Assembly (NCBI RefSeq): GCF_014397025.1
Contig: NZ_JACJUO010000001.1
Coordinates: 1,846,501-1,910,500, forward strand
Direction of reading: 5' to 3'
From: Ochrobactrum sp. Marseille-Q0166
Lineage (GTDB): Bacteria > Pseudomonadota > Alphaproteobacteria > Rhizobiales > Rhizobiaceae
DNA length: 64,000 nt
Shown: positions 18,658-26,524 of the stretch, one piece after another
How positions within the stretch are numbered: the stretch's first letter is position 1
Layout: each line of letters starts with the position of its first letter
Notes under the pieces: generated by a model
What the model was told of the DNA's origin: nothing
Seen by the model: only the letters and a program-made list of their open reading frames with translations
The model's database searches: none
Program-made: the position numbers and the translations under genes

Positions 18658-19242
18658 ATGGGGTTGTTCGTGTTGCTTATCGGCTTCCCCGGAGTGGGTA
18701 AGTTGACCATCGCAAAAGAGCTTGATGCCTTGATCGGTGCCAAGATCGTTGACAATCACTGGTTCAACAATCCGATTTTACGGCTTTTCGACGATGAAGG
18801 ATTATCGTCGTTGCCCAGTGATATATGGCAATATACAGGTCAAGTCCGCCAGTCGGTGCTTAGCGCAATATGTAGTTACAGCTCGAGATTTGATAATTTT
18901 ATTTTCACTCATGCAGGATCTGAGGGCGACAAGCGAAGTATTAGAACGTATTCACAATTTGTCGAAGCGGCGAGCCGATGTGAAGCAACTTTTGTTCCTG
19001 TTAGATTGCTTTGCAACGAGGAAGAATTGGTCCGTCGAGTTTCTCTACCCGCGCGGAAACAACACCTAAAATCGACCGATCCCGAGGCATCGAGATATCG
19101 AAGCAAAACATCGACCGTTCTAAAAATTCCTCATGCGAATGCTTTGACTTTGGATGTCACGATTAATTCGCCAGTACAAAGCGCTTTGGCAATACGAGAT
19201 CACATTTCTCGCGTTGCGCATTCTTTCGATGATAGTCCTTGA
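18658..19242 (+). CDS. P-loop kinase-like ATPase, passenger gene of the IS66 element
   Basis: This 194-aa protein has a Walker A loop GFPGVGKLTIAKEL at residues 8-21, followed by IVDNHWFNNPI, FIFTHAGSEGD, FVPVRLLCNEEELVRRV, HLKSTDPEASR and HANALTLDV. Those motifs define a widespread group of small AAA/nucleotide-kinase-like proteins of unknown substrate; here the set is complete, so the protein looks intact. Start ATG 18658 follows GAGG; GTG at 18655 is the alternative. The gene lies inside the IS ends and is convergent with tnpC, overlapping its 3' end by 43 bp. It is not part of the transposition machinery of known IS66 members. Confidence 0.75.
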   Translation: MGLFVLLIGFPGVGKLTIAKELDALIGAKIVDNHWFNNPILRLFDDEGLSSLPSDIWQYTGQVRQSVLSAICSYSSRFDNFIFTHAGSEGDKRSIRTYSQFVEAASRCEATFVPVRLLCNEEELVRRVSLPARKQHLKSTDPEASRYRSKTSTVLKIPHANALTLDVTINSPVQSALAIRDHISRVAHSFDDSP

Positions 19243-20768
19243 GGATAATTCCACGGTAAAAGCTCATCGATCCGATTCTGCTTATGGCCATTGACGATTG
19301 CGGTGAGCGTGCTGGTCAGCCATTTCTGCGGATCGACCGAATTGAGTTTGCATGTCCCAATCAGTGAGGCGATTGTAGCCCAGTTATGAGCGCCTACTTC
19401 GTGGCCTGCGAATAATGCATTTTTTCTGCTCAATGCAATTGGTCGGATCGTACGTTCGACACTGTTGTTATCCAGCTCGACCCGACCATCAGACAGGAAC
19501 AGACACAAGCCGTCCCAGTATTTAGCTATGTATTTCCATGCCTCGCCCAATGGGGCTTTTGCCGACACGCGTGCACGGTGATGCGCAAGCCATGTTTGCA
19601 TATCGATGATCAGCGGCTTTGATTGTGCCTGACGAACTGCGAGCCGCGCTTCTGGACTGAGACCACACAATTCAGTCTCGATCTTATAGAGTTCGCCGAT
19701 CCGTTTTATACCGTCTTCAGCAATCGGGGACGAGCCTATACGAGTGATTTCAATAAGCTTGCGACGCGCATGAGCCCAGCAGTAAGCCAATTGTATATTC
19801 GGACCAACACGATCTGGCGCGACCAACCGATTGTAGCCTGCATAACCATCCACTTGCAGGATACCGCTGAAGCCCTTCAATATATGTTCGGCATACTGGC
19901 CAGATCGTCCCGGCGCGTAAGTGAAGGCGACACCGGGCGGGGCATTTCCGCCCCATGGTCGGTCATCCCGCGCCAAAACCCAAAAATATCCTGTTTTGGT
20001 CTTTCCTGATCCCGGTTCAAGAACCGGTGCACGCGTTTCATCCAGGAACAGTTTATTTGAGCGCTTCAAATCAGCAAGCAGCGCATCAAAGACAGGGCAA
20101 AGCTCAAAGGCTGCCCATCCCACCCAGTCAGCCAGTGTCGAGTGATCTATGTCGATGCCCTGACGGCCCATAATCTGGGCCTGGCGATAAAGCGGAAGAT
20201 GGTCGGCATATTTCGATACCAGCACATGCGCGACCATTGCTTCCGTCGGTAAGCCTGCTGGTATCAATCGGGCGGGAGCGGGTGCTTGCACGACACCATC
20301 GGTGCAAACGCGGCATGCATATTTTGGACGATGTGTGACAATGACACGAAACTGCGCAGGGATCACATCCAGTCGTTCAGAAACATCTTCGCCAATGCAA
20401 TGCAGACACCCGCCGCAGGCACATGTCAGGCTTTCCGGCTCGATCACTTCGTCAATGCGCGGCAGGTGCTTTGGCAAAGAACCACGATTGACGGCACGTG
20501 GCTTTGAGGCAGGCTTGGTGCAAGCTGTATCCGCTTCATCTTCCGCATGGATCGCCGCAATGGCAGTTTCCAGATTTTCCAGCGCCAGATCAAACTGCTC
20601 AGGATTAATCTTCTCTGACTTACGTCCAAAAGCGGCCTGTTTGAAGGCTGCAACCAGCTTCTCCAGCCGCGCAATCCGATCATCCTTACGAAGACCAAGC
20701 GCAGCTGCTGTGATCAGCAGTGCTTTGAGTTCAGCAATATCATTGGGCAGATCGGCAGCATCCAACAT
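19200..20768 (-). CDS. tnpC: IS66 transposase TnpC
   Basis: This 522-aa transposase has an N-terminal coiled-coil/HTH region (ALGLRKDDRIARLEKLVAAF and AAFGRKSEKI), a zinc-binding CACGGCLHCIGEDVSERL stretch near residue 117, then the DDE catalytic domain with FLDETRAPVLEPGSGKTKTG, QVDGYAGYNRL and ELDNNSVERTIRPI. The C-terminus LLPWNYPQGLSSKECATREM is normal except for a slightly long tail that overlaps the passenger gene. No frameshift is seen, so the element may be active. Confidence 0.93.
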   Translation of the reverse strand: MLDAADLPNDIAELKALLITAAALGLRKDDRIARLEKLVAAFKQAAFGRKSEKINPEQFDLALENLETAIAAIHAEDEADTACTKPASKPRAVNRGSLPKHLPRIDEVIEPESLTCACGGCLHCIGEDVSERLDVIPAQFRVIVTHRPKYACRVCTDGVVQAPAPARLIPAGLPTEAMVAHVLVSKYADHLPLYRQAQIMGRQGIDIDHSTLADWVGWAAFELCPVFDALLADLKRSNKLFLDETRAPVLEPGSGKTKTGYFWVLARDDRPWGGNAPPGVAFTYAPGRSGQYAEHILKGFSGILQVDGYAGYNRLVAPDRVGPNIQLAYCWAHARRKLIEITRIGSSPIAEDGIKRIGELYKIETELCGLSPEARLAVRQAQSKPLIIDMQTWLAHHRARVSAKAPLGEAWKYIAKYWDGLCLFLSDGRVELDNNSVERTIRPIALSRKNALFAGHEVGAHNWATIASLIGTCKLNSVDPQKWLTSTLTAIVNGHKQNRIDELLPWNYPQGLSSKECATREM

Positions 20769-20850
20769 GAGCCAAACTTACCAAATCCGGCCTTGATACG
20801 CTTGATGATTATGCTGCCAGAGTCATCGTGCCGCAGCAATTAGTGGTCAT

Positions 20851-21201
20851 TTAAATAGTCATTAGCGCTCGAGCTTCCACCGCACGTACTCGGCGCCAGT
20901 CAAGGTCTGCAAACAAAGCCCCAAACTGCGCATGGTTCAACGACATCAGCCCATCGCGGATATCCGGCCAGATGAACGTATGGGCTTCCAAACGCTTATA
21001 AGCCAGAACCATACCCGTGCCATCCCAGTAGATTAACTTGAGCCGATCCGCCTTGCGCAAACGAAAAACAAATACAGTTCCTGTGAACGGGTTTTTGCGC
21101 AATTCATTCTTTACCAACGAAGCTAGCCCGTCATGTCCTTTACGGAAGTCAACAGGCTGTGTTGCCACCATGATCCGCACCCGGCTGGAAGGAAATATCA
21201 T
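20851..21201 (-). CDS. tnpB: IS66 protein TnpB
   Basis: This 116-aa accessory protein of IS66 transposition has the standard motifs: RIMVATQPVDFRKGHDGLA near the start, FTGTVFVFRLRKADRLKLIYWDGTGM in the middle and the closing Arg-Arg region. Its start overlaps the tnpA stop by 4 bp. The biochemical role is unknown; it is required together with tnpA in studied elements. Confidence 0.93.
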   Translation of the reverse strand: MIFPSSRVRIMVATQPVDFRKGHDGLASLVKNELRKNPFTGTVFVFRLRKADRLKLIYWDGTGMVLAYKRLEAHTFIWPDIRDGLMSLNHAQFGALFADLDWRRVRAVEARALMTI

Positions 21202-21584
21202 GATGAGACCGTCAGTCCACGCGCCACTGCAACAATACGCGAAATCGGCGCACCCGATTCAAGGCGTACTATCACTGGACCAATGCATATCTCAACGCAG
21301 CTGGGGTAAGAGCCCGATTGTTCTGTCAATGGATCGATGATCACCAAACCCGCGAATTCTATTCCGTCTTCTGGCGCGGGCAGAACCAGTTGACCGCGTT
21401 TGGCCAAGGTTCGCCACATAGATAACCTGTTTGCTCGAACGCCATAACGTTGCGCCACATCAACAACTCGTGCACCAGGCCGAAGCGTTTCTGAGACAAG
21501 TCTGGCCTTGAATTCCGGCGGCCATTTATTGCTTCCCCCGCTAATACTATTCTCAGGGGTGAGAAACTCCACCGTAGGCCCCAT
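21198..21584 (-). CDS. tnpA: IS66 protein TnpA (HTH)
   Basis: This 128-aa protein is the first gene of the element. An HTH domain is visible at about 20-60: WPPEFKARLVSETLRPGARV followed by DVAQRYGVRANRLSMWRTLA. The C-terminal VIVRLESGAPISRIVAVARGL is the usual end of IS66 OrfA. It starts at 21584, about 80 bp inside the right inverted repeat. Confidence 0.9.
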   Translation of the reverse strand: MGPTVEFLTPENSISGGSNKWPPEFKARLVSETLRPGARVVDVAQRYGVRANRLSMWRTLAKRGQLVLPAPEDGIEFAGLVIIDPLTEQSGSYPSCVEICIGPVIVRLESGAPISRIVAVARGLTVSS

Positions 21585-21643
21585 GGGGAAACTGCTTCAT
21601 CATCCATGAAAAGCCCTTCGCAGATCAAACAGCGCGGGAAAAC

Positions 21644-21665
21644 GTGGGGCTGAAACAGCGGTTAC
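21644..21665. repeat. Right inverted repeat of the IS66 element
   Basis: On the minus strand it begins GTAACCGCTGTTTCAGCCCC, reading into the element. It is the partner of 18527-18548 and directly abuts the second target duplication. Confidence 0.75.
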
Positions 21666-21673
21666 TGTCAACC
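21666..21673. repeat. Right 8-bp target duplication of the IS66 element
   Basis: TGTCAACC, identical to 18519-18526, lies directly outside the right end of the element. Confidence 0.88.
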
Positions 21674-22252
21674 AATGACTATGAACAGGCATTACCAAAT
21701 ACCATATCCTGATTCCTATGAGAGCTGCGATTACAACCCCGAATTTTAGGCCCCAAATCGCCACTTTTTAGCTCGTCCAGAAAATTTTATTCTCACCGTT
21801 TTCAACAGATTTTTTTCTCAATCCTCTCTCAGATTGACATTATATTAAAATATAAATTCCATAGGTTTTTATTCTGACACTGTTTTAAAGCGATCCGCAA
21901 TCTTAATCTTATTAGCAAGATCCATAACTATGCTTATCATTGCTATCAACTGTCAAACGAAGCTTTTTTTTGCAACCGCCTTAATACTCATCATGTGACT
22001 TCGTCATTTTCTCGAAAAATATGATTTTTAACATATTGTTGTTTCAACCACCTTGCAGAAACTACTTCTGAAAACAGTTATTCTATACTATCAAGAGTTA
22101 TATCGATCCTGCCATAATAACAAATTCGAGCGTGTCGGGGGATAAGCAGAGTCAGTTGCTACGGGTTTGCGGATTGTGTTTTTCTAATTTTGTGGGATGA
22201 TGATTAGCGCTTTGATACCCCCCGCATCGTGCGAAGCGCAGCCCTAGTATGC

Positions 22253-22277
22253 GCCCCCGCTGCCGGGGCTTTTTTTG
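22253..22277 (+). terminator. Terminator-like hairpin in the island
   Basis: GCCCC and GGGGC pair around a short loop and are followed by eight T residues. It fits a rho-independent terminator for a rightward transcript, though no gene is seen before it. Confidence 0.6.
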
Positions 22278-22306
22278 TCTGTCTTATCCAAAAGTAGGGA
22301 CTGTAA

Positions 22307-22330
22307 ATATTTTACCTTGTGGTAAAATAT
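22307..22330. promoter_or_regulatory. Perfect 10-bp inverted repeat
   Basis: ATATTTTACC and GGTAAAATAT are exact inverted repeats around TTGT. The compact symmetric form resembles a phage repressor operator rather than a terminator. Confidence 0.4.
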
Positions 22331-23903
22331 AATCGCATTTTACAGGCGGGGGTCGCTTGGGGTGCAAGCCCTGGATTGCCCACCAGCAGATCCGGGGCTT
22401 TTAGCTGTCTATTTTATAATTTGAAACATACCAAAGCTCTATTAATAAATCTGATAGGGAGTTACCGGAGGCAGGGTAAAATAGATATTGTTAATGGTGA
22501 CATTTGGCTTCTGGCTTCATCCATCTCAGCATCCATATGAGCCAGTTATCCTGTGTGACGTTTTCCACGATAGGTCCATTCAGCATGGACAAATTCTATC
22601 CAGGACAGCGGTACGCATGAATTCGGTATAGTGCTTTCAAAAGCGATTTAGGCGCTCAAACACTAGTAGCGTGAATGTCAAACCGAGCGTCTATACGGCG
22701 GCTCCTGAGCGTACTATTTAAGCCGGGCAAATTGTCATGCCGCCCGTATAAACCTCATTCATTTTCTGACTTCGGGTAAACACTATTAACCATCATTATA
22801 GATGAGCTATGCGGCACAAAATCGCGGATCTTAGCATCTCCAAGATTGGTGAAGGCAGCACTGCCGGAATGCTATATTGCATACGCTTGACCCTACTCTG
22901 TGCATGAGCCAAATCCCCTGCATTAAGCTCACTAGTTTGCATCGATGGCCTTCATGTAGATATAAAAGATGAATTTTGTCTATACGCTCTTATGTTTACT
23001 ACCTACACAAATTTTAATTCAACACAATTCCTAATAAATATAATTACCAGTATAAACCAACATAAGTAAATTTTTTATAAAATGATAAATAATATATTTA
23101 GGATAATATGCTGTATTATTTTATATAATTCTATCAAATTTATAAAATAGTAATCTATATTAATTAATCAGAGAATAAAATTAATTCTGAATAAATATTT
23201 AACATGTTATTAATCCGGATAATATCTTCGAGAGGCGTACGCATCAGTAGATGCTTGTTTAGGCTTTCAAATAGTCACAGCCTTGCAAAAAGCTGCTCTT
23301 TTTATCTAAATATGAATTATGAATTATGAATTTTATATAAGAATATTCTTATTGGAGACCTACTTATTAGGGTTTCTTCATTTTTGGTTACACAATAATG
23401 TTCCCACACATCAAGTCCAACCCTTAGAGGCCCACCTTACTTGATGCAGCGAACCGGCGATCAATTTATGCGCGCCGCTTTTTTTGCCTTATTATGCTTA
23501 GGAGATCGTTTGCAAATGCCCATAGACGAGTCTCGTGAGCACAAATTGTATGCAGGTTATTAACGATAACCGAAGCGAACTAAGCCAAGAAACAGAGCAC
23601 AAACCATCTATATGTGATAGCGCAGGAGTTGATAGACGTTAAACTACTCAACTAAGATAATCCTGACCACCAAAGGTAAACGTAGATGCTTTAAACAAGC
23701 CTACGGACAATTGTGCTGCTGTGATTTTCCAGGAAGCTGAAGTGAAAGCCTTCTCCAGCTTACATGCTAAAAAGACTCGATGTTTATCCGCGAGAAAAGC
23801 TTTCCCTGAGATAAAAGCACTCTTGCAGATATACGGCGTTAAGGAGCGATTGAGGCACAGGCAGGTATCTTATATCTGCAACTGCAAAGAGTGCCATGTT
23901 TAG

Positions 23904-24140
23904 CCTCGTTTTCTGTTAGTCAAAAATCCGCCAACCTATGGAAACTGGCACTTGCACCCTGTCAGCCGAGATGGATATCACTCCGATTTCTGGCCTTCGC
24001 GGGATTTCAATCCGCTTCCCACTGACAGGGATTGTCGTGCCGGATTTGAAATATTCGATAAGGCTTATGGCAACAAGGGATACACAGGATTGTGGCGCGC
24101 CATGCTCGACGCCTCCGCACTAGGGGAGAAGGCAGGATGA
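23904..24140 (+). pseudogene. Phage-type protein fragment
   Basis: An open frame with no ATG encodes, after LLVKNPPTYGNWHLHP, the stretch VSRDGYHSDFWPSRDFNPLP and GFEIFDKAYGNKGYTGLWRA. It reads as the C-terminal part of a small phage-associated protein, but I cannot name the family. A stop (TAG at 23901) precedes the frame. A TTG start at 23952 is possible. Its stop overlaps the next gene as ATGA, so the order of an operon is preserved. Confidence 0.4.
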
Positions 24141-24406
24141 AGCTGACAGCGGCCATTCTGCTGACCGCATCTTTAAGTTTCATCGCAGGAGAGAAATGGG
24201 CCGTGGGCAACGAGCCTCTCCCTATCAAGCGCAATGAGCTGCTGACCCGGTCCATCGAACTCAGCCAGAGCAATCGCGGAGTGATCGAGGATTTCTCGAA
24301 GCTCATCAAGGAAACCGATTGGTGCGACGGTCGCCAAGCCCTGAAAGGCGTGAGTGATGGGGCGCGCATTTGCAGAGTATGTTCGCAGAGCGATTGCAAA
24401 TCGTAG
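24137..24406 (+). CDS. Small phage-type secreted or membrane protein
   Basis: This 89-aa protein starts MKLTAAILLTASLSFIAGEK, an N-terminal signal or anchor, and continues with charged helical sequence around NELLTRSIELSQSNRGVIED. The ATG is in ATGA overlap with the preceding fragment. The Cys-rich end (ICRVCSQSDCKS) overlaps another frame and may be a frameshifted tail. No known family is recognised. Confidence 0.45.
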   Translation: MKLTAAILLTASLSFIAGEKWAVGNEPLPIKRNELLTRSIELSQSNRGVIEDFSKLIKETDWCDGRQALKGVSDGARICRVCSQSDCKS

Positions 24407-24533
24407 AAAGACGGTTGCTGAAATAGCTCATGAACAAATAACCGAAGAGCGGAAAGCCAATCTACGCGCTTGCTATCAGGCATATCTTGACAACAAGCGC
24501 CGCACCGCACTGCAAGAAAGGGGGGAGAGATGA
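24357..24533 (+). CDS. Small charged helical phage-type protein
   Basis: A 58-aa frame from ATG 24357 (AAGG upstream) encodes a basic, helical protein starting MGRAFAEYVRRAIANRRKTV and ending ALQERGER. Its stop TGA overlaps the next start (ATGA at 24530), which favours it being a real member of this compact phage operon. Its start lies inside the preceding gene. Function is unknown; small charged proteins here are typical of excision or early-control modules. Confidence 0.45.
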   Translation: MGRAFAEYVRRAIANRRKTVAEIAHEQITEERKANLRACYQAYLDNKRRTALQERGER

Positions 24534-24787
24534 CGGCTAAAGCAACACCTTATTGGCCTGCCGCTATGCCGCTCAATCAAGCTGCGGCTTACTGCGGAAT
24601 ATCGACTGCAGCATTCAAGGAAGTTTGCCCTGTTAAGCCGGTATCGCTCACAAGTACAGCAAAGGGGCATCGGTTCCTGCGCCAACGCTTAAATGAGTAG
24701 CTTGCCTCACTGGATCAGAATATGGATTATTCCAACCTTTCGCCGTTCGAGGCATGGAAAGCAAAGAGAAATGTACGTTCAGCTTAA
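24530..24787 (+). pseudogene. Excisionase-like HTH gene with an in-frame amber codon
   Basis: From ATG 24530 the protein reads through a MerR/excisionase-type HTH segment, PLNQAAAYCGISTAAFKEVC, and GHRFLRQRLNE, then meets TAG at 24698. The frame continues after it with LASLDQNMDYSNLSPFEAWK, exactly the expected C-terminal half, where homologous proteins have Trp at the stop position. So TGG has become TAG. The end overlaps the integrase start by 17 bp. Confidence 0.65.
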
Positions 24788-25607
24788 AGGGCTGCATACC
24801 GTCAAAAAGAAAATGCCGGGCGGAACCGTTAAGGAATATTACTACGCTTGGCGTGGTGGCCCCCGTCTGACTGCTGACCCGATTAAAGACAGAATTGCTT
24901 TTATTGCTGAATTTAACGCAATGCGCAGAGCGAACGCGGAGTCTGACAAGGAAACTCTCGCTGGCTTGATCGAGCGTGGGCTGTAGCAAAGCGTGTTTTC
25001 TCGTGGGCTGTCGATATGGAATTGATAATGCGCAACCCTTGTGCTGGGGGTGGTCACCTGTGGAAAGGCTTGCGCGCAGACATAATCTGGGCTGATGAAC
25101 AAATTGATGCGGCAAAGGCAAATCTAGGGAAAGAGCTATGGCAAGCCCTAATGCTGGCGCTTTGGACTGGTCAAAAGCAAGGCGATTGGCTGGCTCTCAC
25201 ATGGACTGCATATGACGGGCAGCATATCCGCCTTAAACAATCGAAAACTGGAAAGCGTGTGACCATCCGTGTCCATTCAGAGCTTAAGAAAATGCTGGAT
25301 GAAATGACACGAGGTGACGCGGTGAATGTCCTGACAAACACACGTGGAGAGCCATGGACCAGCGATGGGTTTAAAACGTCATGGGGAAGCAACGAAGAAT
25401 GCGGGAATAAGCGGTGTAACTCTCGGCCACTTACGCGTAACATTCATTACCAAAGCACGGCAAAGCGGGGCAACCATGGAAGAAATTGCAGCCGCTTCCG
25501 GCCAATCAATAAAAGACGTAGCAAGAGTGCTAGAAGTACATTATCTGGCGCACGGTGAGGAGACAAATGATGCGGTGATTTTGAAGCTTGAGCGGGGAAA
25601 AAAGTGA
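24771..25607 (+). pseudogene. Tyrosine recombinase (phage integrase) pseudogene
   Basis: Pieces of one integrase are spread over frames. The N-terminal part (MYVQLKGLHTVKKKMPGG, KEYYYAWRGGPRL) ends at a TAG at 24984. An internal segment is lost, followed by RVFSWAVDMELIMRNPCAGG and the catalytic domain ALWTGQKQGDWLALTWTAYD, HIRLKQSKTGKRV, PWTSDGFKTSWG. A frameshift near 25380 leads to NAGISGVTLGHLRVTFITKA and RVLEVHYLAHGEE. Catalytic Arg I appears as Lys, the box II His and GHS His are lost, while Tyr remains. It is clearly inactive and lies beside tRNA-Arg. Confidence 0.85.
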
Positions 25608-25613
25608 ACAATT

Positions 25614-25646
25614 CTGTAAACCGCTCACGAAAGGCCTGTAAACCGC
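25614..25646. repeat. Pair of direct repeats CTGTAAACCGC
   Basis: Two 11-bp copies at 25614-25624 and 25636-25646 are spaced 22 bp start to start, between the integrase end and the tRNA. They look like arm-type protein-binding sites of a recombination region, but this is inference. Confidence 0.5.
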
Positions 25647-25681
25647 CCTTACACCCACATCATCTAAGTCATTGAAAACAA

Positions 25682-25758
25682 TGGCGATCCCGACAGGATT
25701 CGAACCTGTGACCATCGGCTTAGAAGGCCGGTGCTCTATCCAGCTGAGCTACGGGACC
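25682..25758 (-). tRNA. tRNA-Arg (anticodon TCT)
   Basis: On the minus strand the 77-nt gene starts GGTCCCGTAGCTCAG, has a 7-bp acceptor stem with CGGGATC, anticodon loop CTTCTAA with TCT, the T-loop GGTTCGAATCC and encoded CCA. It reads rare AGA codons, and its 3' end is the likely island insertion site. Confidence 0.97.
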
Positions 25759-25808
25759 TCACCATCAGAACCCGGCTTTAGCACAAAGCATAAGGCCGGG
25801 AAAAGCTG

Positions 25809-26114
25809 TTAGTGCGTCCAAGGCTGTGGACGGTAGAAGCTAAAGTTATCCGAATAGGAAACCTTGCGACGCTTCACTTCATGCGGCTCGATTACGCGAT
25901 AAGCGATACCGTTGCGGGTCGCATATTCAATTGCGTCTTCACGGCTGTCGAAAGACAGGCGAATCTGACTCTTCATGTCACCGGATGATGTGTAGCCCAT
26001 AAGCGGCTCGACTTTACGAGCGCTTTCTGGCTCATATTCCAGAAGCCAGTTATCGGTTTTGGCTTTACCAGACTGCATTGCTGTCTTAGCTGGACGGTAA
26101 ATACGTGCAACCAT
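25809..26114 (-). CDS. NDUFS4-like respiratory chain protein
   Basis: This 101-aa protein matches the conserved ETC complex I subunit family. It has VARIYRPAKTAMQSGKAKT, LLEYEPESARKVEPLMGYT, and DMKSQIRLSFDSREDAIEYA near residue 50, then IAYRVIEPHEVKRRKVSYSD. Mitochondrial NDUFS4 is an accessory subunit of complex I and alphaproteobacteria have this short homologue. It is monocistronic and sits between two tRNA genes. Confidence 0.93.
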   Translation of the reverse strand: MVARIYRPAKTAMQSGKAKTDNWLLEYEPESARKVEPLMGYTSSGDMKSQIRLSFDSREDAIEYATRNGIAYRVIEPHEVKRRKVSYSDNFSFYRPQPWTH

Positions 26115-26266
26115 TTAACGAACCTTGATCTATGCTCTTAAGCCCGCGCAGGGCGATAATTTCACCAAGGCAATAGTTTACACGTCACACCATGTCAACG
26201 CGATAAAGGCGCACGCCACAGCATCTGACTGCGACATACTCATCTTGGCAAATTCTCTGGAAAAAA

Positions 26267-26343
26267 TGGTCGGAGCGAGAGGATTCGAACCTCCGACCCC
26301 CTGATCCCAAATCAGGTGCGCTACCAGGCTGCGCTACGCTCCG
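26267..26343 (-). tRNA. tRNA-Pro (anticodon TGG)
   Basis: The 77-nt gene starts CGGAGCGTAGCGCAGCC on the minus strand, has anticodon loop TTTGGGA with TGG, T-loop GGTTCGAATCC and encoded CCA. The acceptor stem pairs fully. Confidence 0.97.
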
Positions 26344-26524
26344 TGCTTTGTAAGCGGCCCTTCCCTAGATAATCGCTGGATATAAAGCAAGCGCTAAAAG
26401 CATTTTTTTGAATTTTATTTGAAGCGTTTCACAGCCATTATGTTTGCGGTTATTCCTAACCTCCCGGAACCAAGCCTGTCTTGGTGCGTTTCATTTACAA
26501 CTTTAAATTTTCAGGAGTTTCAGA

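Larger units (their letters stand above)
18527..21665. mobile_element. Complete IS66-family element with a passenger gene
   Basis: This 3139-bp element carries tnpA, tnpB and tnpC (all leftward) and a rightward P-loop kinase-like gene near its left end. Its ends are GTAAGCGGAGTC at the left and GTAACCGCTGTT at the right (read inward on the minus strand); 14 of the first 22 bases match. An identical 8-bp repeat TGTCAACC flanks both ends, as expected for IS66 insertion. The element sits in a prophage remnant between lysis-gene debris and an AT-rich tract. Because the duplication is still perfect, the insertion may be fairly recent. Confidence 0.85.
21674..23903. other. AT-rich island core without convincing genes
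   Basis: About 2.2 kb of clearly AT-rich DNA, most extreme near 22960-23210. The open frames at 22319-22540 and 23721-23903 have no good ribosome binding site and no recognisable domain, and I do not call them. The stretch holds a terminator-like hairpin (22253-22277), a perfect 10-bp operator-like inverted repeat (22307-22330), and a short ATGAATT tandem near 23310-23330. It looks like decayed foreign DNA or an untranslated regulatory region of the lost phage. Confidence 0.6.
17289..25681. mobile_element. Decayed prophage/genomic island at tRNA-Arg
   Basis: This interval holds phage lysis-gene remnants at the left, an IS66-family insertion, a long AT-rich stretch without genes, small coupled phage genes, an excisionase-like HTH gene with an amber codon and a broken tyrosine integrase. 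The integrase ends about 75 bp from the 3' end of tRNA-Arg (25682-25758), the usual site for such islands. I found no copy of the tRNA 3' end at the left, so the left border (about 17.2 kb) is only inferred from gene content. Confidence 0.65.

Noticed and set aside
19200..19242. IS66 truncated at its left end
   Set aside because: I first found no inverted repeat near the tnpC stop, but the GTAAGCGG end with an exact 8-bp duplication at 18519-18526 shows that the element extends past the kinase gene.
22319..22540. Possible 73-aa protein in the AT-rich block
   Set aside because: No ribosome binding site, no domain, and the frame spans hairpin sequence; judged to be chance.
22608..23275. Two GTACGCAT...GCTTTCAAA stretches (near 22610 and 23237)
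   Set aside because: The shared words are short and spaced differently, so I do not call a repeat family.
23305..23335. ATGAATT tandem as a CRISPR-like repeat
   Set aside because: Only about three short units without spacers; it is a simple tandem repeat in AT-rich DNA.
23721..23903. Possible 60-aa protein
   Set aside because: No recognisable domain or ribosome site; overlaps other short frames in decayed DNA.
25016..25558. A separate 180-aa integrase gene
   Set aside because: It is the internal catalytic piece of the same broken integrase; the upstream and downstream parts are in neighbouring frames.
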